From Ulota crispa (Eukaryota; Streptophyta; Bryopsida; Orthotrichales; Orthotrichaceae): a stretch of DNA of 64,000 nucleotides. Position numbers and translations under genes: made by a program. The stretch lies in NCBI GenBank assembly GCA_963920765.1, contig OY987246.1:9736501-9800500 (forward strand), written 5' to 3'. The notes below the pieces were generated by a model that saw only the letters and a program-made list of their open reading frames with translations, made no database searches and was not told the origin of the DNA. This document shows positions 36,080 through 47,700 of this stretch, in pieces (positions within the stretch are counted from its first letter, which is position 1; the number at the start of each line of letters is the position of its first letter).

Positions 36080-36736
36080 TTAACCCCTAAATGCCTAAGC
36101 GACCAAACTTGGGTTGTTACAAAATTTTGAAGATGAATGAAACCTTATCAAAACATTATTTTCAGTATTTTTTTTCCAATGGAAGTTTGTTTTGAAGTCT
36201 ATTTTCAACATCAAATATCTAATTTTGAAAATGAAAGTTGATGATTTTTCTACTCAAGATTTTGTACAAGGGTGTCCACTGCCATCTTGAGTTTTCTAGT
36301 GTTGGAAATTCTTAAAAATGAGCCTCAAGTACACTAGAGCTTAGAGGAAAATCCACATTTAAAATCAATTTAAAAATTATATAACGCTAGATTTTGAAAG
36401 CCGTAAATTGATTGAAGTTAGACATACATGTAATGATCTTAAATCTCATATTTTTTTGGTGACCAACTTTTTAGATTTGACATGTGAAATGAGGATTAGA
36501 AGACTTAAAGTCACTTTTGCAATTTTAACACCCTCATGTTCAAGCACTATAATATTTCAAACTATAAGTGATATTGTTGTGTTTTCTTTTCTCCTGTAAT
36601 CTCTAACATGTTCAATTTAAATTTGTATGGTTACTTTGGAAAAAAACTAGCTGAAATTTATGAAAAGGTTGATTGAATGTTCACTTTCATGAAAATTCCA
36701 AAAAGCTAAAGTAGGCCTTGGGCATTTAGGGGTTAA
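36080..36736. mobile_element. Non-autonomous element with TTAACCCCTAAATGCC ends, copy 1
   Basis: Starts TTAACCCCTAAATGCC and ends GGCATTTAGGGGTTAA. The interior (e.g. CAAGGGTGTCCA(C/A)TGC, TCTACTCAAGAT, TAGAGCTT(A/G)GAG) matches the second copy at 41478-42056 in inverse orientation. No coding capacity. The symmetric TTAA at the borders prevents a clear target-duplication call. Confidence 0.75.
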
Positions 36737-37600
36737 CTCTACTATGTATAAACTTGTAAGAATCAACAAGGTTAGAATCACAAGGAAGAAAACTAAACCC
36801 TAAGTCACTACCACAATGATTTGTGATAGTCAATTCCTAATCATTATTGTCACGTACTCTCACTCATTTTTCCATATATAAATGGAGGTTATGAACACCA
36901 TTGTTATGGGATAGTGAAAGGTTAAAAGTCTTCATTTAAACTTACTTGAAGTAGAAACCTAGTAAAACAACAAAAATAATAATCTAAGTCAAGACTTTTG
37001 CATCCAAAATGTTAGTGTTTAACTCCTTTATTATTAATACCTTCAAATCTCACTTTGTACTCCTACTTGAAACTAAAGAAACAATAAATTTAATGAAGTA
37101 TGGAATGTTGCATATGCAATTTAAATTTTAATGTACTCAATATAATAGTGTGACCCACACACTATCTCTTGTATTCTAAGTTAGTTTTGAAAATCTTCCA
37201 AAAATGGTAAACAAATAATTTATCATCCAATTTTCATTCAAAATAATGTTACTAACCCTTTGAATTCCTTAGGTTTTGCCAAAATTAAAAAATCCCAATG
37301 TTACACAATGGATGACTTCCACACCCAAATTCAAAACAAGAAGGGCGAGAAAGGGAACATTGGATCCGGGAATGGGAACATTGGATCCCATCCATTAATT
37401 CAAATTGAATACCCGCTATTCCCAGCAAACAATCCCATAAACGCGGCATTGCAGTTGGCGCCAACTATATCTAGTATGATCCAAGTCAACACGAGACACG
37501 TGTCTAGATTTCTGACAATTGACTCATGTGTGATTGGCTGGGTCACATTCGGCATAACATACCACACGATTGGAATCCAAGGGATTGCATTACATCAAAT
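36737..37600. other. Spacer, with a small direct repeat at 37353-37389
   Basis: GGGAACATTGGATCC occurs twice about 22 bp apart (37353-37389). The plus-strand frame 37260-37793 overlaps the better supported minus-strand gene and has no family resemblance; it is probably chance. Confidence 0.45.
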
Positions 37601-37615
37601 CAATTCAATAATACA

Positions 37616-38707
37616 TCAGAGTACAAAAAAATACTTTTTGTATGTATTTATACAATCTGATTTTGCCGAAAGTGACATGGGTGTAATGTACTTCAACCCA
37701 ACGGCTACTAGGCTATCATATGTAGCATATGTGGCGCTTGCCACGACATTGTCTAGCAATGGAATGTTGTCCATGCTCAATTGTCTTCCGTGAGCTAGAA
37801 GAGTGGTGTGGCTTCTAGCTAGCCTGTCACTCTCATCCATGAGGCGCTGCACCCTTACTCTATGGACTTCCACATCCACTACATGTACCCTTATTGCCTT
37901 GTCTTTCTCCACCCACAGCGTCAACACTAAGTTGCACAAGTGTTGGAGTTCCTCATCATTGGTTGTCGCTCCATGAATCAGATTGAAGACAATATTCTCT
38001 TGTTGCGACGGAACATTTGCATTTAAATTTTGTTGCACTGCTACTGGCACGGCAACCTCATTCTCTACGTCATTTGTTCCATCAACTCCATGTTCTTCTA
38101 GTGGTTCAATATCCACTTCCATGTCCAAATCTTGCGCTTCATGTAGATCTGCTACATTCTGGACCAAAACTTATGCTAGGGTTTCTTGCACGATTAGCTG
38201 AATGTCTTCCATGTCATATGCCACCTCTTCCAATATCACGTCTGCATTTGCAAGAATGTGGCAAAGTCTATTTGGAAACTTGTTATTCTGTTTCTTGGCC
38301 TGGTAACTAGTCCAATTTACATTTTCCCAAAAAAAACTTTTGCGTACGCCATTTGACATTGTGAGAGCGTCGCATCCTTCTTTGTGACCTCCCCCCAAAG
38401 TACCAATGAAACCTCAATCAACCTCTTATTGAACGTAGGGTGCTTGCATTTTCTGATTAAAGCCGTGCCCGACTTCACATGCGTCCCGTACCTAGTAAAA
38501 TCCCAAAGGCAGTTTATATGGGCCCAGTTGATGTAGGCTCAACATGTCATTCTAGTCTAGGGTTCAACCTCCTATTTGTAGCCTGGCTTTGCCAGAACCT
38601 CTGCATTGCTAAATGTAGCCCAATCCACTTTTGACCTGTTTCCCTTCTTCTTCCTAGAGGGTTCACCTTCATTCCTTGAGTGAATTGGAGAGCCTGGAGT
38701 AGCCATA
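37616..38707 (-). pseudogene. TE-like acidic/coiled protein, broken
   Basis: A likely start is the ATG near 38707 (MATPGSPIHSRNEGEPSRKK, a basic Lys/Arg-rich N-terminus), continuing to about 38572. After a frame change near 38400 it runs through GVRKSFFWENVNWTSYQAKK and an in-frame TAA (38171-38173) into a 183-residue acidic segment (DLDMEVDIEPLEE) and a heptad-like region (VEVHRVRVQRLMDESDRLAR), ending near 37616. I recognise no family. The style (basic start, acidic middle, coiled end, broken by a CAA-to-TAA-type stop) matches the other TE-like genes here. Confidence 0.45.
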
Positions 38708-38989
38708 CTATTTACTTGCACAATAAAAAACCACAATTTGTAGGAGGATACAAATGGCAAATTGCTTGCCTTCTGTTGCGTGGAGGCAACTGAAATTTGG
38801 CAAAGCATATGCCACATGTATAACACTTCCCCTCGAATTGCAATGCTAAGCTTTCTCAAGCAATGACAAAGCAACTCAAGAGAGGAAGCACGGTTATGAG
38901 GGGATTTAGAAAGTTTATACACCCCAATTACCCAAGCTAATTGGGTTGGTAATTGGGGTCAAATCAACATTAAAACCCCAAATCTGGAC

Positions 38990-39590
38990 AGTCGATGTGG
39001 ATGGACGCACCCCTCTATCAATGGCCAGGGCGTCCAAGGAGCGTCCATGGAGGTTTGGCAGCCCATCAACAGGTTTGGGGGGCCGTCCCTAGCCTTGTAC
39101 TACCATCATAACGCCATCTGCATTAATTGACAAGCTGCGCGTCGATGGGGAGTCCGTCGACAGGCTTGGCGGACCATTGATTGCTTTGGGGGACTGTCGG
39201 CCGCCTCAGTGGTCCGTCCAGAGGTTTGGCATTTTGTCCAAAGGTTTGGTAGTCTATCCAAAGGTTTGGCATTCTGTCCAGAGGTTTGGTAGTCCGTCCA
39301 GAGGGTCCGTTTTCCATCTATAGGGTCGCGGCGCCGTCTTCAGCCTTGTGTTCTCATTATCAAAATTCAAAGGCCATCCAGGCCCATGGACGGCCTACAC
39401 AAACAGACCAGCCAGCATCATCAATGGCCACCATCACTCCTCAATAACCTCGACGGCCTGGAGTGATCGTCAAAGGCCTGGACGGCCTCCGCCACCTCTT
39501 GACGGCCTTGGCAGACAAATGGTCCGTCTAGTTGGACAGCTACAATTGAACATCAACGGCCTATTGTTTCAGTGCGATGGCCCCTAAACC
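38990..39590. repeat. GACGG minisatellite-like island with a 20-bp tandem core
   Basis: Many GTCCGTCCA / GGACGGCC words on both strands. At 39217-39310 a 20-bp unit (TCCAGAGGTTTGGCATTCTG type, alternating with a GGTTTGGTAGTC variant) is repeated about 4.5 times. Same family of words as 9085-9620 and 42240-42700. Confidence 0.85.
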
Positions 39591-40424
39591 TCCCGTCTTT
39601 CACTCTGCCTACAACAAGATTTCTTTTTCTGGCAATCTGGGGCAAAATTGCACCTATTTTTTTCTACTAGCACCAATCCTATAGAAGAAAAACAGTAATA
39701 CTTGGATGAAATCTTCAAAAAAATTCAGACTTTAAAAAAAATTGGATGAAGTTGCCAAATAGTGAATGAAAACTAAATTATAGACATGTAACATGTGCTA
39801 ATGCAATATTTTCTATCCAATATGTAGATGAATGTTGAAATATGGAGCAGCACTATGACATTTTAATCGCCACTTTGGCACTGTTTAAAAAAGGAGAAAA
39901 AAAAACCTTGATCTCCATTGGACATCAGCCCGTCCATTTCAACAGTCTCAAGTTCTCATGGATGGCATGTACAAATATATGTAAAAAGGGTATGTTAAGT
40001 CCTAAAGGACCACACCCTTTTGTTTTCGGGAAAAAAATATGAAACCCTAAACCCAAAAATATCACAAGCCTTTAAGCACTCTTATAACAAAAAAGATGAT
40101 GTACCCCAAGTTCCGCTCTTTTTTTCCATGTAAGAGATCAATTTAGGTATATGTGGGAGAATTTTCAAATCAATCCAAACTATACAGCACAAGCAAGTGG
40201 GAAAAATTAGTAAGTAAAAAGAAGTAGAGAATGAGCGAAAACACTAAATTGTTTAGCATTTAATTATTGAAATGAAAAATGCAAATCTTGAAGGTCATAA
40301 TGTTGTAATAAAAAATCTATTTCCTTTGGTTTAATTTTTATTCCAAAATAGGGAAAATTTAGTAAAACAAATGACTTCAAAGTTCAAAGTTTTTTTAAAG
40401 TGCAGAATCCAAAATGGTCCGCAA
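39591..40424. other. Intergenic DNA, nothing recognised
   Basis: AT-rich, no coding pattern. A telobox-like AAACCCTAAACCC lies near 40042. Confidence 0.5.
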
Positions 40425-40790
40425 TCAAAAACTCCTCATAACTACCATGTCATTGATTTAAATTGAATGATTCAAAGCTTCTCACGGCTAGCATATTACA
40501 AAAATGTAAAAAATGAGTTTCAAATTTAAGTTTAAACAAAAATAAGAATTAAAGAAGTTTTTGGGTTGCCCGGAGTCTTGGACAGAAAGTCCTCCCCAGG
40601 TTTTCATAAACTCATGTATATTTTCTTCATGAAATGTCAGATTGAAGAAAAAAGTAGATTCCCACATAGATCTTTGAATTCCCCACCTTCCACAAATGTT
40701 TCAAAATATCAAACAAAATAGTTCAGCCATACCTTCTTTTCCCAAAGTCCAACATGTCCCCCAAAGGGATAATGGTCCCGTACGGGTTCC
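40425..40790. repeat. Dispersed repeat, copy 2 (pairs with 16060-16425)
   Basis: Same ordered words as the 16-kb copy: AATTGAATGATTCAAAGCT, TTTGGGTTGCCCGG, CCACATAGATCTTTGAA, and a CCCAAAGGGATAATGGTCCC ending. Both lie on the same strand, 24 kb apart. Confidence 0.7.
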
Positions 40791-41477
40791 CTAAACTAAC
40801 ATAAATTGCCACTCAAAGCTCCAAGCCTCCAAGTGATAAGATCCTACTAGTATGGTTTAGGGTTTGTATTTAATTCTAACTTTGTACTCTTCAACGACAA
40901 GAGGACCAAGCCCTTTTTGTTATTCAAAACTCACTAGAACATCTACTTCCAAAGGAATGACCTAACAAGTGAGAAAACAACTTTTTGTGGAATTAGTTGA
41001 CGCTAATTCCTTGTTGATCCCCTTAGGACTCACAATTTCATGTAATTGCTCAAAGATGGAGTAACAAGGTTCCTATTCAAACCACAAAGCAATAATAGTC
41101 AGAATGACTTGAAACTTGCATAATAAATTCCATTTAGGGTGAGGGTCATGTGGGAATTTTTGTGGATTTAATTGACCCTAATTCCTTTGGTAACCCCCTT
41201 AGGGTTCAAAATTTCATATACTTGCTCAAAGATGGGAAGGCAAGTATATGTCCGTAGCAAAAACACATGCTACATGGCTTAAACTTGAACTACATGTACT
41301 TATTAGTTATTACGGTACGGTGACACTTAAACTTTATTTACAAGTGTAAGGGTTTAGGGTCATGATTGTGACTCCCTTTGCAGTTAGGGTTTTCTTGAAT
41401 TTGCGCTAGAGATGGTTAGTTGAGGTCAATGATGAACCCTAACTAAGAAGTGTAATGCTTTGGGTTGTTTAAACCCT
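40791..41477. other. Intergenic DNA with a weak internal duplication
   Basis: Two related blocks, near 40985-41060 and 41150-41235, share GTGGAATTxAxTTGACxCTAATTCC-type words and TTGCTCAAAGATGG. No gene. Confidence 0.5.
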
Positions 41478-42056
41478 TAACCCCTTAAATGTCCAAGCCC
41501 TTTCTTAATTTCTTTGCATTTTCAGGGAACTAAACAACCAACTAAGCTTCACTCAATAGTATCACTTGTAGTTTGAAAGATTATAACGTTTCAACGTGAG
41601 GGTGTTAAGGCTATAATTCTGCAAAATATGCTTGAATTTTCCTAGTCCTCATTTTACATGTCAAATCTAAACAAATTGTCATCAATACAATATGAGGTTC
41701 AAGATTATTACATGTTTAACTTTAGTCAATTTACAGTATTCAAAATATACTCTTGTATCTTTTTTAAATGGATTTCTAATGCGGATTTTTCTCCAAGCTC
41801 TAGAATATTCTTGACTCATTTCCAAGTTGTTCCAACACTAAAAAACTAAACATTGCATTGGACACCCTTGTACAACATCTTGAGTAGACAAATCAGCAAT
41901 ATTGATTTTTTAAATCAAATTTTTGATGTTGAAAGTAGACTACAGAACCAACTTCTGCTCAAAAGATATTACTAGAAAAAGTGATTTGATAAGGTTTTAT
42001 TCATCTTCAAAATTTTGTAAACACCCAAATAGGGTGCCTTGGGCATTTATGGGTTA
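41478..42056. mobile_element. Non-autonomous element with TTAACCCC ends, copy 2 (inverted)
   Basis: Begins TTAACCCCTTAAATGTCC and ends GGGCATTTATGGGTTA. Its reverse complement matches the interior of copy 1 at 36080-36736 in order, e.g. CAAGGGTGTCCAATGCAATG and GTAGTCTACTTTCAACATCA. Confidence 0.75.
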
Positions 42057-42239
42057 GTGGAGCATAGGGTTCCATGAGCGTGTCAATTTTGTAGGAATAC
42101 TCCTGGGATTAAATGACCAAATGTTAGTTCTCACCCAATTCTAGCTAATTCATGCAGCCCAGGCGACGCATGAACAAACTCCTTTGGAGTCGCAATCTGG
42201 AGGGAATTTCCACGGATACTCTGACTCCTGGTCGCTCCA

Positions 42240-42700
42240 ATTGTCTTTGCAGGGTATCCAATGGATGGCCTGCCTGCTCATTGGACGGCTTCCACATCCA
42301 TTCCCCGGACGACCTCCACGACAGACTAAATCGTCGCCTTGTTGGCGTGCCTGTCGCTTGGACGGCTTGTCCGTTGCCTAGACAATGAGCTCATTGTTTG
42401 GACGGACAGCCCGTTGCTTGGATGCCTCCCTCCAATTGCCTTGTTGGCATGCATGTTGCCAAGACGGCCCGTCCATTGCCTTGTTCGCCTGCCCATCATT
42501 TGGACGGCCAACCGTCTGGTGAGGACGGACTACGCATCCCTTCAATGGCTAGCCGTATCCTTAGGACGAACTGTCCGTCCCTTTGACAGACTGCTTGTCC
42601 TCCTCGACGGATTGCTCGTCCCCTCAACGAATTGCTTGTCCCCTCAATAGACTGCCTGTCCCATTGATAGCATGCCCGTCCCCTTGATGGATTGTTGTCC
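42240..42700. repeat. GACGG minisatellite-like island, third copy
   Basis: Repeated TTGGACGGCTT, GACGGACxGCCCGTTGC and TTGTCCCCTCxACxxAxTGC words. Several overlapping frames on both strands are open across it; all are by-products of the repetition. Confidence 0.8.
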
Positions 42701-42913
42701 ACGGGAATCGTGAACTTATACATCCCTTTTGGTTCAATTTGCAAGAGTCCCTCTTGCTCTGACAGTGCTCCCTTGTCTTGGATTGTCTTCAATCCTTGCT
42801 TGGGAACACAGGTGCTTGGGTAGGGGCTTGAGTGAAGGAGGGGGGGGAGTTTTGCAAATTTTGCAAACCCTAAATCCTAAATCCTTTGTAATCTATACTT
42901 CATTTACATTTTG

Positions 42914-44449
42914 ATGGTGGGGCGTGATTTTTCAAAGGAGAAGGTGGATGCCTAGTTCACAGGCATTGGGGATCTAGTTGTGCAAATATCTCCAAAGTCA
43001 ACAGATGGCATTTCGGAGGCCGTGGTAGTAGGACCACATGGGGTCAACCCCTTGGGTGTTGGGAAATCTTTGAAGGGGAAGAATCGAAAGCAACAAAAGA
43101 GGCACAAAGCTACAAACCCCAAGTAGCTTTCAAAGAAAATTGCAACGAGGAGGTTGCAAGAAGTGGTAATGAATTTTTTTGAGCAGTATTCCACCTTGCA
43201 ACTGAATACGGCATACATCTCGCACGGAATGCAAAGAGTGGATACCGTCAAGAAAGAACTCCACCACTTGTTCTAGCTAGCGATGAACAAGGACAAGTGG
43301 CTAGAGGACCAGACAAAGGTGAACTTCCAGAAATGGCTAGATGATCAAGTGCAGACTTGCGTCTTCAACCTAGCCCAAGTCGCCGACAACATAAAAGGCT
43401 TCAAACAAGATGATGAGCCAATGGCAAGAGCGTTGAAGGTGCTGCACAAGAAGGTGTACTGGTGGCAAAATGCAATCCGTGCATTCTCCTCAAGCAATAT
43501 TTGCTTTGCTTTGTGGTTTCAAAAGAGTCAAAACTTGGCCATAGGTCAAGGGGCGGCAAGAGGGGTGGTGTTCCTTGAGCGAGGGGTGGTGGTGAACGCC
43601 TATTCCAGCAGCAGCAAACAAAGGGGGTATGGAAGGGTGCGTAGAGTTACCCTCCAAAATTGTAAACATATTCCCAATTTGATGGAATTGGCGGGAAAGA
43701 CATTTTTGCATGTTGATGATTTGAAGAAGGCTAGGGAGAAATTGTCCATTGAGGCATTGGTTTGCCCATGCAAGCATCCAGGAGTCATCAAATTCTTTGC
43801 TGTGAATGACACAACTATGGAATGTTATTTACAATGGTGGAACGGAGGTATCCTAGGTGCCATGTTTCATTTGGATTGCATGAACAAAGATTATAAAGAA
43901 ATTGGAGAGCTTGCATATCACGCAACTCCACAAGTGATGGAAAAAGCCAAATGAATCATGGCGTACAGACTCAACCGCACTAAACTTGCATGGGCGTTGA
44001 TTTGCATCATTGAGGCAGTGCAGCAATATTTGGTACTACACAACAACATCACGCCGGATTACATCATGCTGCACTTTCCAAACAATGATGGAAGAACTGT
44101 GTGGATTGGGCTAGGCGATTGGAGAATGGGAAGTCGTCTGAATGAAAAAACCCCTTTGTTGTACCAATTCCAAGACCTTGGACAATTGCAGGCAACAAGA
44201 AAAAAACGTTGGTGGATGGCACCAGAATTGATGTACTTGATCGGAGGGGCAAGGCCTTTCATATCTCCCACTAGGGTGGTGAAGCCACCATGTGTAGGTA
44301 TACACATAGGTGGATATGCCATAGGAAAAATTGCGGCAAAGGTATGGAAGGAAGACAAAGGACATGAAGAGATGATTCCTGATAATACTGCATTTATGGT
44401 GTTCCAGGCAATATTGGGGGAATTGTGCAAGGAGGATCCACTACAATGA
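42914..44449 (+). pseudogene. TE-like protein with degenerate kinase-like C-terminal domain
   Basis: One frame runs from ATG 42914 through TAG 42953, TAG 43124, TAG 43274 and TGA 43952 to TGA 44447; it can be read on past that (another TAG near 44510) to a TAG near 44575. The first 220 residues are basic then helical (KQQKRHKATNPK; NKDKWLEDQTKVNFQKW). The second half resembles a protein kinase: HPGVIKFFAV, YLQWWNGGILGAM, LVLHNNITPDYIMLHF at the catalytic-loop position (HRDxKPxN reads HNNITPDY), GLGDWR at the DFG position, and KRWWMAPEL at the APE position. Loss of the HRD Asp predicts no kinase activity even if intact. Whether the fold was captured from a host kinase or is standard in this transposon family is unknown. 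Confidence 0.6.
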
Positions 44450-45214
44450 CGCTCAGTGACACATGCCGTGCAACAACTTAGTGGGGCTCCAACAAATTAG
44501 ACACCACCTGTGGGTTCCTACTGCAAAGCTCAAAAAGAACAAGAATTAAAGGACAAAGAAGCAAGGAATGAAGGCTAGGTATTAGTATATTACAATTTTA
44601 GTGCAAATTTTGGGTTGCACTACATAGCACTGGGGTCTATTACTCCATTATAATAGTGGCAAAATAGATGTGTAGCAATGCTTGCATTCTTCTACAAATG
44701 TAACGTTCTCTATGTTCCATTTTATATAAATACATAATTGTTTTGTTGACCCTTTTCAAGATGTTTGCAATTAATTGTTTTGTGGTATGTCATTCAATTT
44801 ATTCCAACTGTGAAGTGTACCTCAAAGGATTGAAGTTTGTATGGTAATATGCAAAATTCAACAAAAGCATTAGAAGTACATGTGCTTTGATCTTTTTCAA
44901 ACTAACCCTAAACTCTTGAAGGACAGTTGTATATTTGGAGGAAAGGTTGGGCTTTGTTGCTTTGGCCTTTGGAAATGTACGTATTTGTGAACTATTACTT
45001 GTGATTTTTTGAGTGCTTTACTAAAGGCTGGGGAAGTAGAGACGTATGTGGGCATGCAATTATATGTTAATTTCGTCATTTGATGATAAAGTTATGCATG
45101 ATCTTAGTTACTTAGGGACATTTGCTTAAGATTGCATGTACAAGTGTACCCTAAACCTTGAATCCAACCGATCAAATTCTTTGTAATGTACATTGTTCTA
45201 ATATTAGAATTTTA
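44450..45214. other. 3' flank of the kinase-like gene
   Basis: The first 130 bp may be read-through coding sequence (see the kinase-like gene). The rest is AT-rich with no recognised feature. Confidence 0.5.
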
Positions 45215-45364
45215 CACTAGTAGAAAACTCCTTCCAAAACAACAGAAAACCAACAGTTTCTTATTGATTTGGGCACTTGCCCACGCTAATTGACTAATTT
45301 AACAGAATTCTGTAAAAAACTAAATACGTTCTGTTGATTTGGACACCATTATCTCAATCAACAG

Positions 45365-46400
45365 AAATTTTGGAATCTTTTGAAGATCTTTTGGGAATTT
45401 TTTGTGAATCTTTAAGAATCTTCAAGAATCTTTTAGGAATCATTGAGAATCTTTTCAGGATATTTAAGAATATTTAAGAATCTTTTTGAGATTTTAGAAT
45501 CTTTGAAAATCTTTTAGGAATCTTCATGAATCTTTGGAAATCTTTTGAAATCTTTTCAAGTTTTTTTGGAATCTTTGAGAATCTTTGAGAACAATTGAGA
45601 ATCTTTGAGAATCTTTGAAAATCTTTTTGGAATCTTTGAGAATCTTTTGAAATCTTTGGGACTCTTTTCAAGTTTTTTTGGAATCTTCGAGAATGTTTGA
45701 GAACAATTGAGAATCTTTGAGAATCTTTGAGAATCTTTGAGAATCTTTTAGGAATCTTTGAGAATCATTTAGAATCTTCGGGAATCTTTTCAAGTATTTT
45801 GAAATCTTTGAGAATGTTTGAGAATATTTGAAAATCTTTTAGGAATCTTTGAGAATCTTTGGGAATCTTTTCAAGTATTTTGGAATCTTTGAGAATCTAT
45901 GAGAAAAATTAAGAATCTTTGAGAATCTTTGAGAATCTTTGAGAATCTTTGGGAATCTTTTCAAGTTTTTTTGGAATCTTTGAGAATGTTTGAGAACAAT
46001 TGAGAATCTTTGAGAATGTTTGAGAATATTTGAAAATCTTTTAGGAATCTTTGAGAATCTTTGGGAATCTTTTCAAGTATTTTGGAATCTTTGAGAATCT
46101 ATGAGAAAAATTAAGAATCTTTGAGAATCTTTGAGAATCTTTGAGAATCTTTGAGAATCTTTGGGAATCTTTTCAAGTTTTTTTGGAATCTTTGAGAATG
46201 TTTGAGAACAATTGAGAATCTTTGAGAATCTTTGAAAATCTTTTAGGAATCTTTGAGAATCATTTAGAATCTTTGGGAATCTTTTCAAGTATTTTGAAAT
46301 CTTTGAGAATGTTTGAGAACAATTGAGAATCTTTGAGAATCTTTGAGAATCTTTTTGGAGATTCAAAAAATCTTTGAAAATCTCTAAGAATTTTCAAGGA
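45365..46400. repeat. GAATCTTTGA minisatellite with 202-bp higher-order unit
   Basis: About 1 kb of a 10-bp unit, GAATCTTTGA, and variants (GAATCTTTTC, GAATGTTTGA). A longer block beginning AGGAATCTTTGAGAATCTTT at 45841 recurs at 46043, giving a 202-bp higher-order period. The Lys/Phe/Ser-rich minus-strand frames here are repeat translations. Confidence 0.95.
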
Positions 46401-47288
46401 CCTTTTTGGAATATTTGAGAATCTTTTTAAAATCTTTATGAAATTTGTTAAAGTACTTCAAAATACTTATAGAAATAGAATCTCTTAGACTGAATTAGAG
46501 TCCTTTAGGAATCTTTTTGTAAATCATCAAAATACTTTCAAAAAAACTATCACAATAGTTTAGGTTTGTTTTTGAAATCTTTCTAAAATCTTTTTGAACC
46601 TCATTAAATTTTTTTGAAGTTTTAAGAAATAAAAGAAGTTTCAAAAAAATAGAATCTTTTAGAAGTTTGAGTATACATTGACTGGTTTTATTTTCTTTAC
46701 TTTTCACAATTTGGTAAGATTTAAAATTAGCAACCTTTAAAGTCAAGTAAAAACATGACCATTATAACAAAACAATTAATAGTTTTCTGTTGATCTGGAC
46801 TCTTTTGGACACAACTTCACTAATTCAACAAGATTTTATATAAAAAGTACAACATTTTGTTGTTTTAAATACCAAAATTTCTTTACAAACAAATATAAAT
46901 GATGCTCCTCAATTCTTTGAAGAAATCATATATGTTCCTTAAGGATTAAAAGTACCAAAAATATCTTTGTGTTACATGATAACCAAGTGTATAGTTTAAT
47001 GCAAATTCTTATAAGAAACCAAAGGTGATTTTTATATTTCAAATAACACAAGGATATATTTAACATTTCAAAATAGAAGAGTTATTTTATTAATTTTCCA
47101 AAATAATAGGAGTATAATTGATATTCCTACAAAAAATAAGGACTACTTTTTATGTTTCACATATTTTTGGCGTAAACTTGATATTTTGAAAGACTTAAAG
47201 GGTATTTTTAATAATTTTCCTTCTATTACTAACCAAATGAATTAAAAAAAAACAATCTTATAAAATATTTTTATAAGCTTTAAAAGAT

Positions 47289-47700
47289 GGGAATTGATAT
47301 GTGTACCACACCCTTCCAATTACTATACCATACCACGAGGTAAATTTTAGATTTCTACCATCAAAAAGCTGAATTTGAAAATTTTGAATTCAAATTTGGA
47401 CTTAGAGACCATGGTATTGTCTAGAACCTTAAAAAAAGTTGCAATTCAACAACACCCAATGAAAAAGTTTATTTAGGGAGAAAATTGTTAATTTTACTTT
47501 TGTTTGTAAATAAAGATAAGCTTTTTCATTGGGTGTTGTTGAATTGCAACTTTTTTTATGGTCCTAGACAATACCATGGTCTCTAAGTCCAAATTTGAAT
47601 TCAAAATTCTCAAACTCAAATTTTTGATGATAGAAATCTAAAATTTACCTCGAGAGTGTGGTACAGTAGTTCAAAGGGTGTGGTTCACATATTAATGCCC
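47289..47700. mobile_element. Foldback MITE, about 410 bp, nested
   Basis: Left arm 47289 to about 47480 (GGGAATTGATATGTGTACCA start) and right arm about 47520-47700 are reverse complements, sharing AGAxxATACCATGGTCTCTAAG-type and ATTGCAACTTTTTTT words. The loop is about 40 bp. No coding capacity. It lies inside the 45.2-48.6 kb element. Confidence 0.85.

Noticed and set aside
37260-37793. 177-residue plus-strand frame
   Set aside because: It overlaps a minus-strand frame with better coding character, has no family resemblance, and starts in AT-rich intergenic sequence.
42152-42792. Several frames on both strands around 42.2-42.8 kb
   Set aside because: By-products of the GACGG repeat, open in many frames at once.
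45474-46746. Lys/Phe/Ser-rich minus-strand frames
   Set aside because: Mostly direct translations of the GAATCTTTGA minisatellite.
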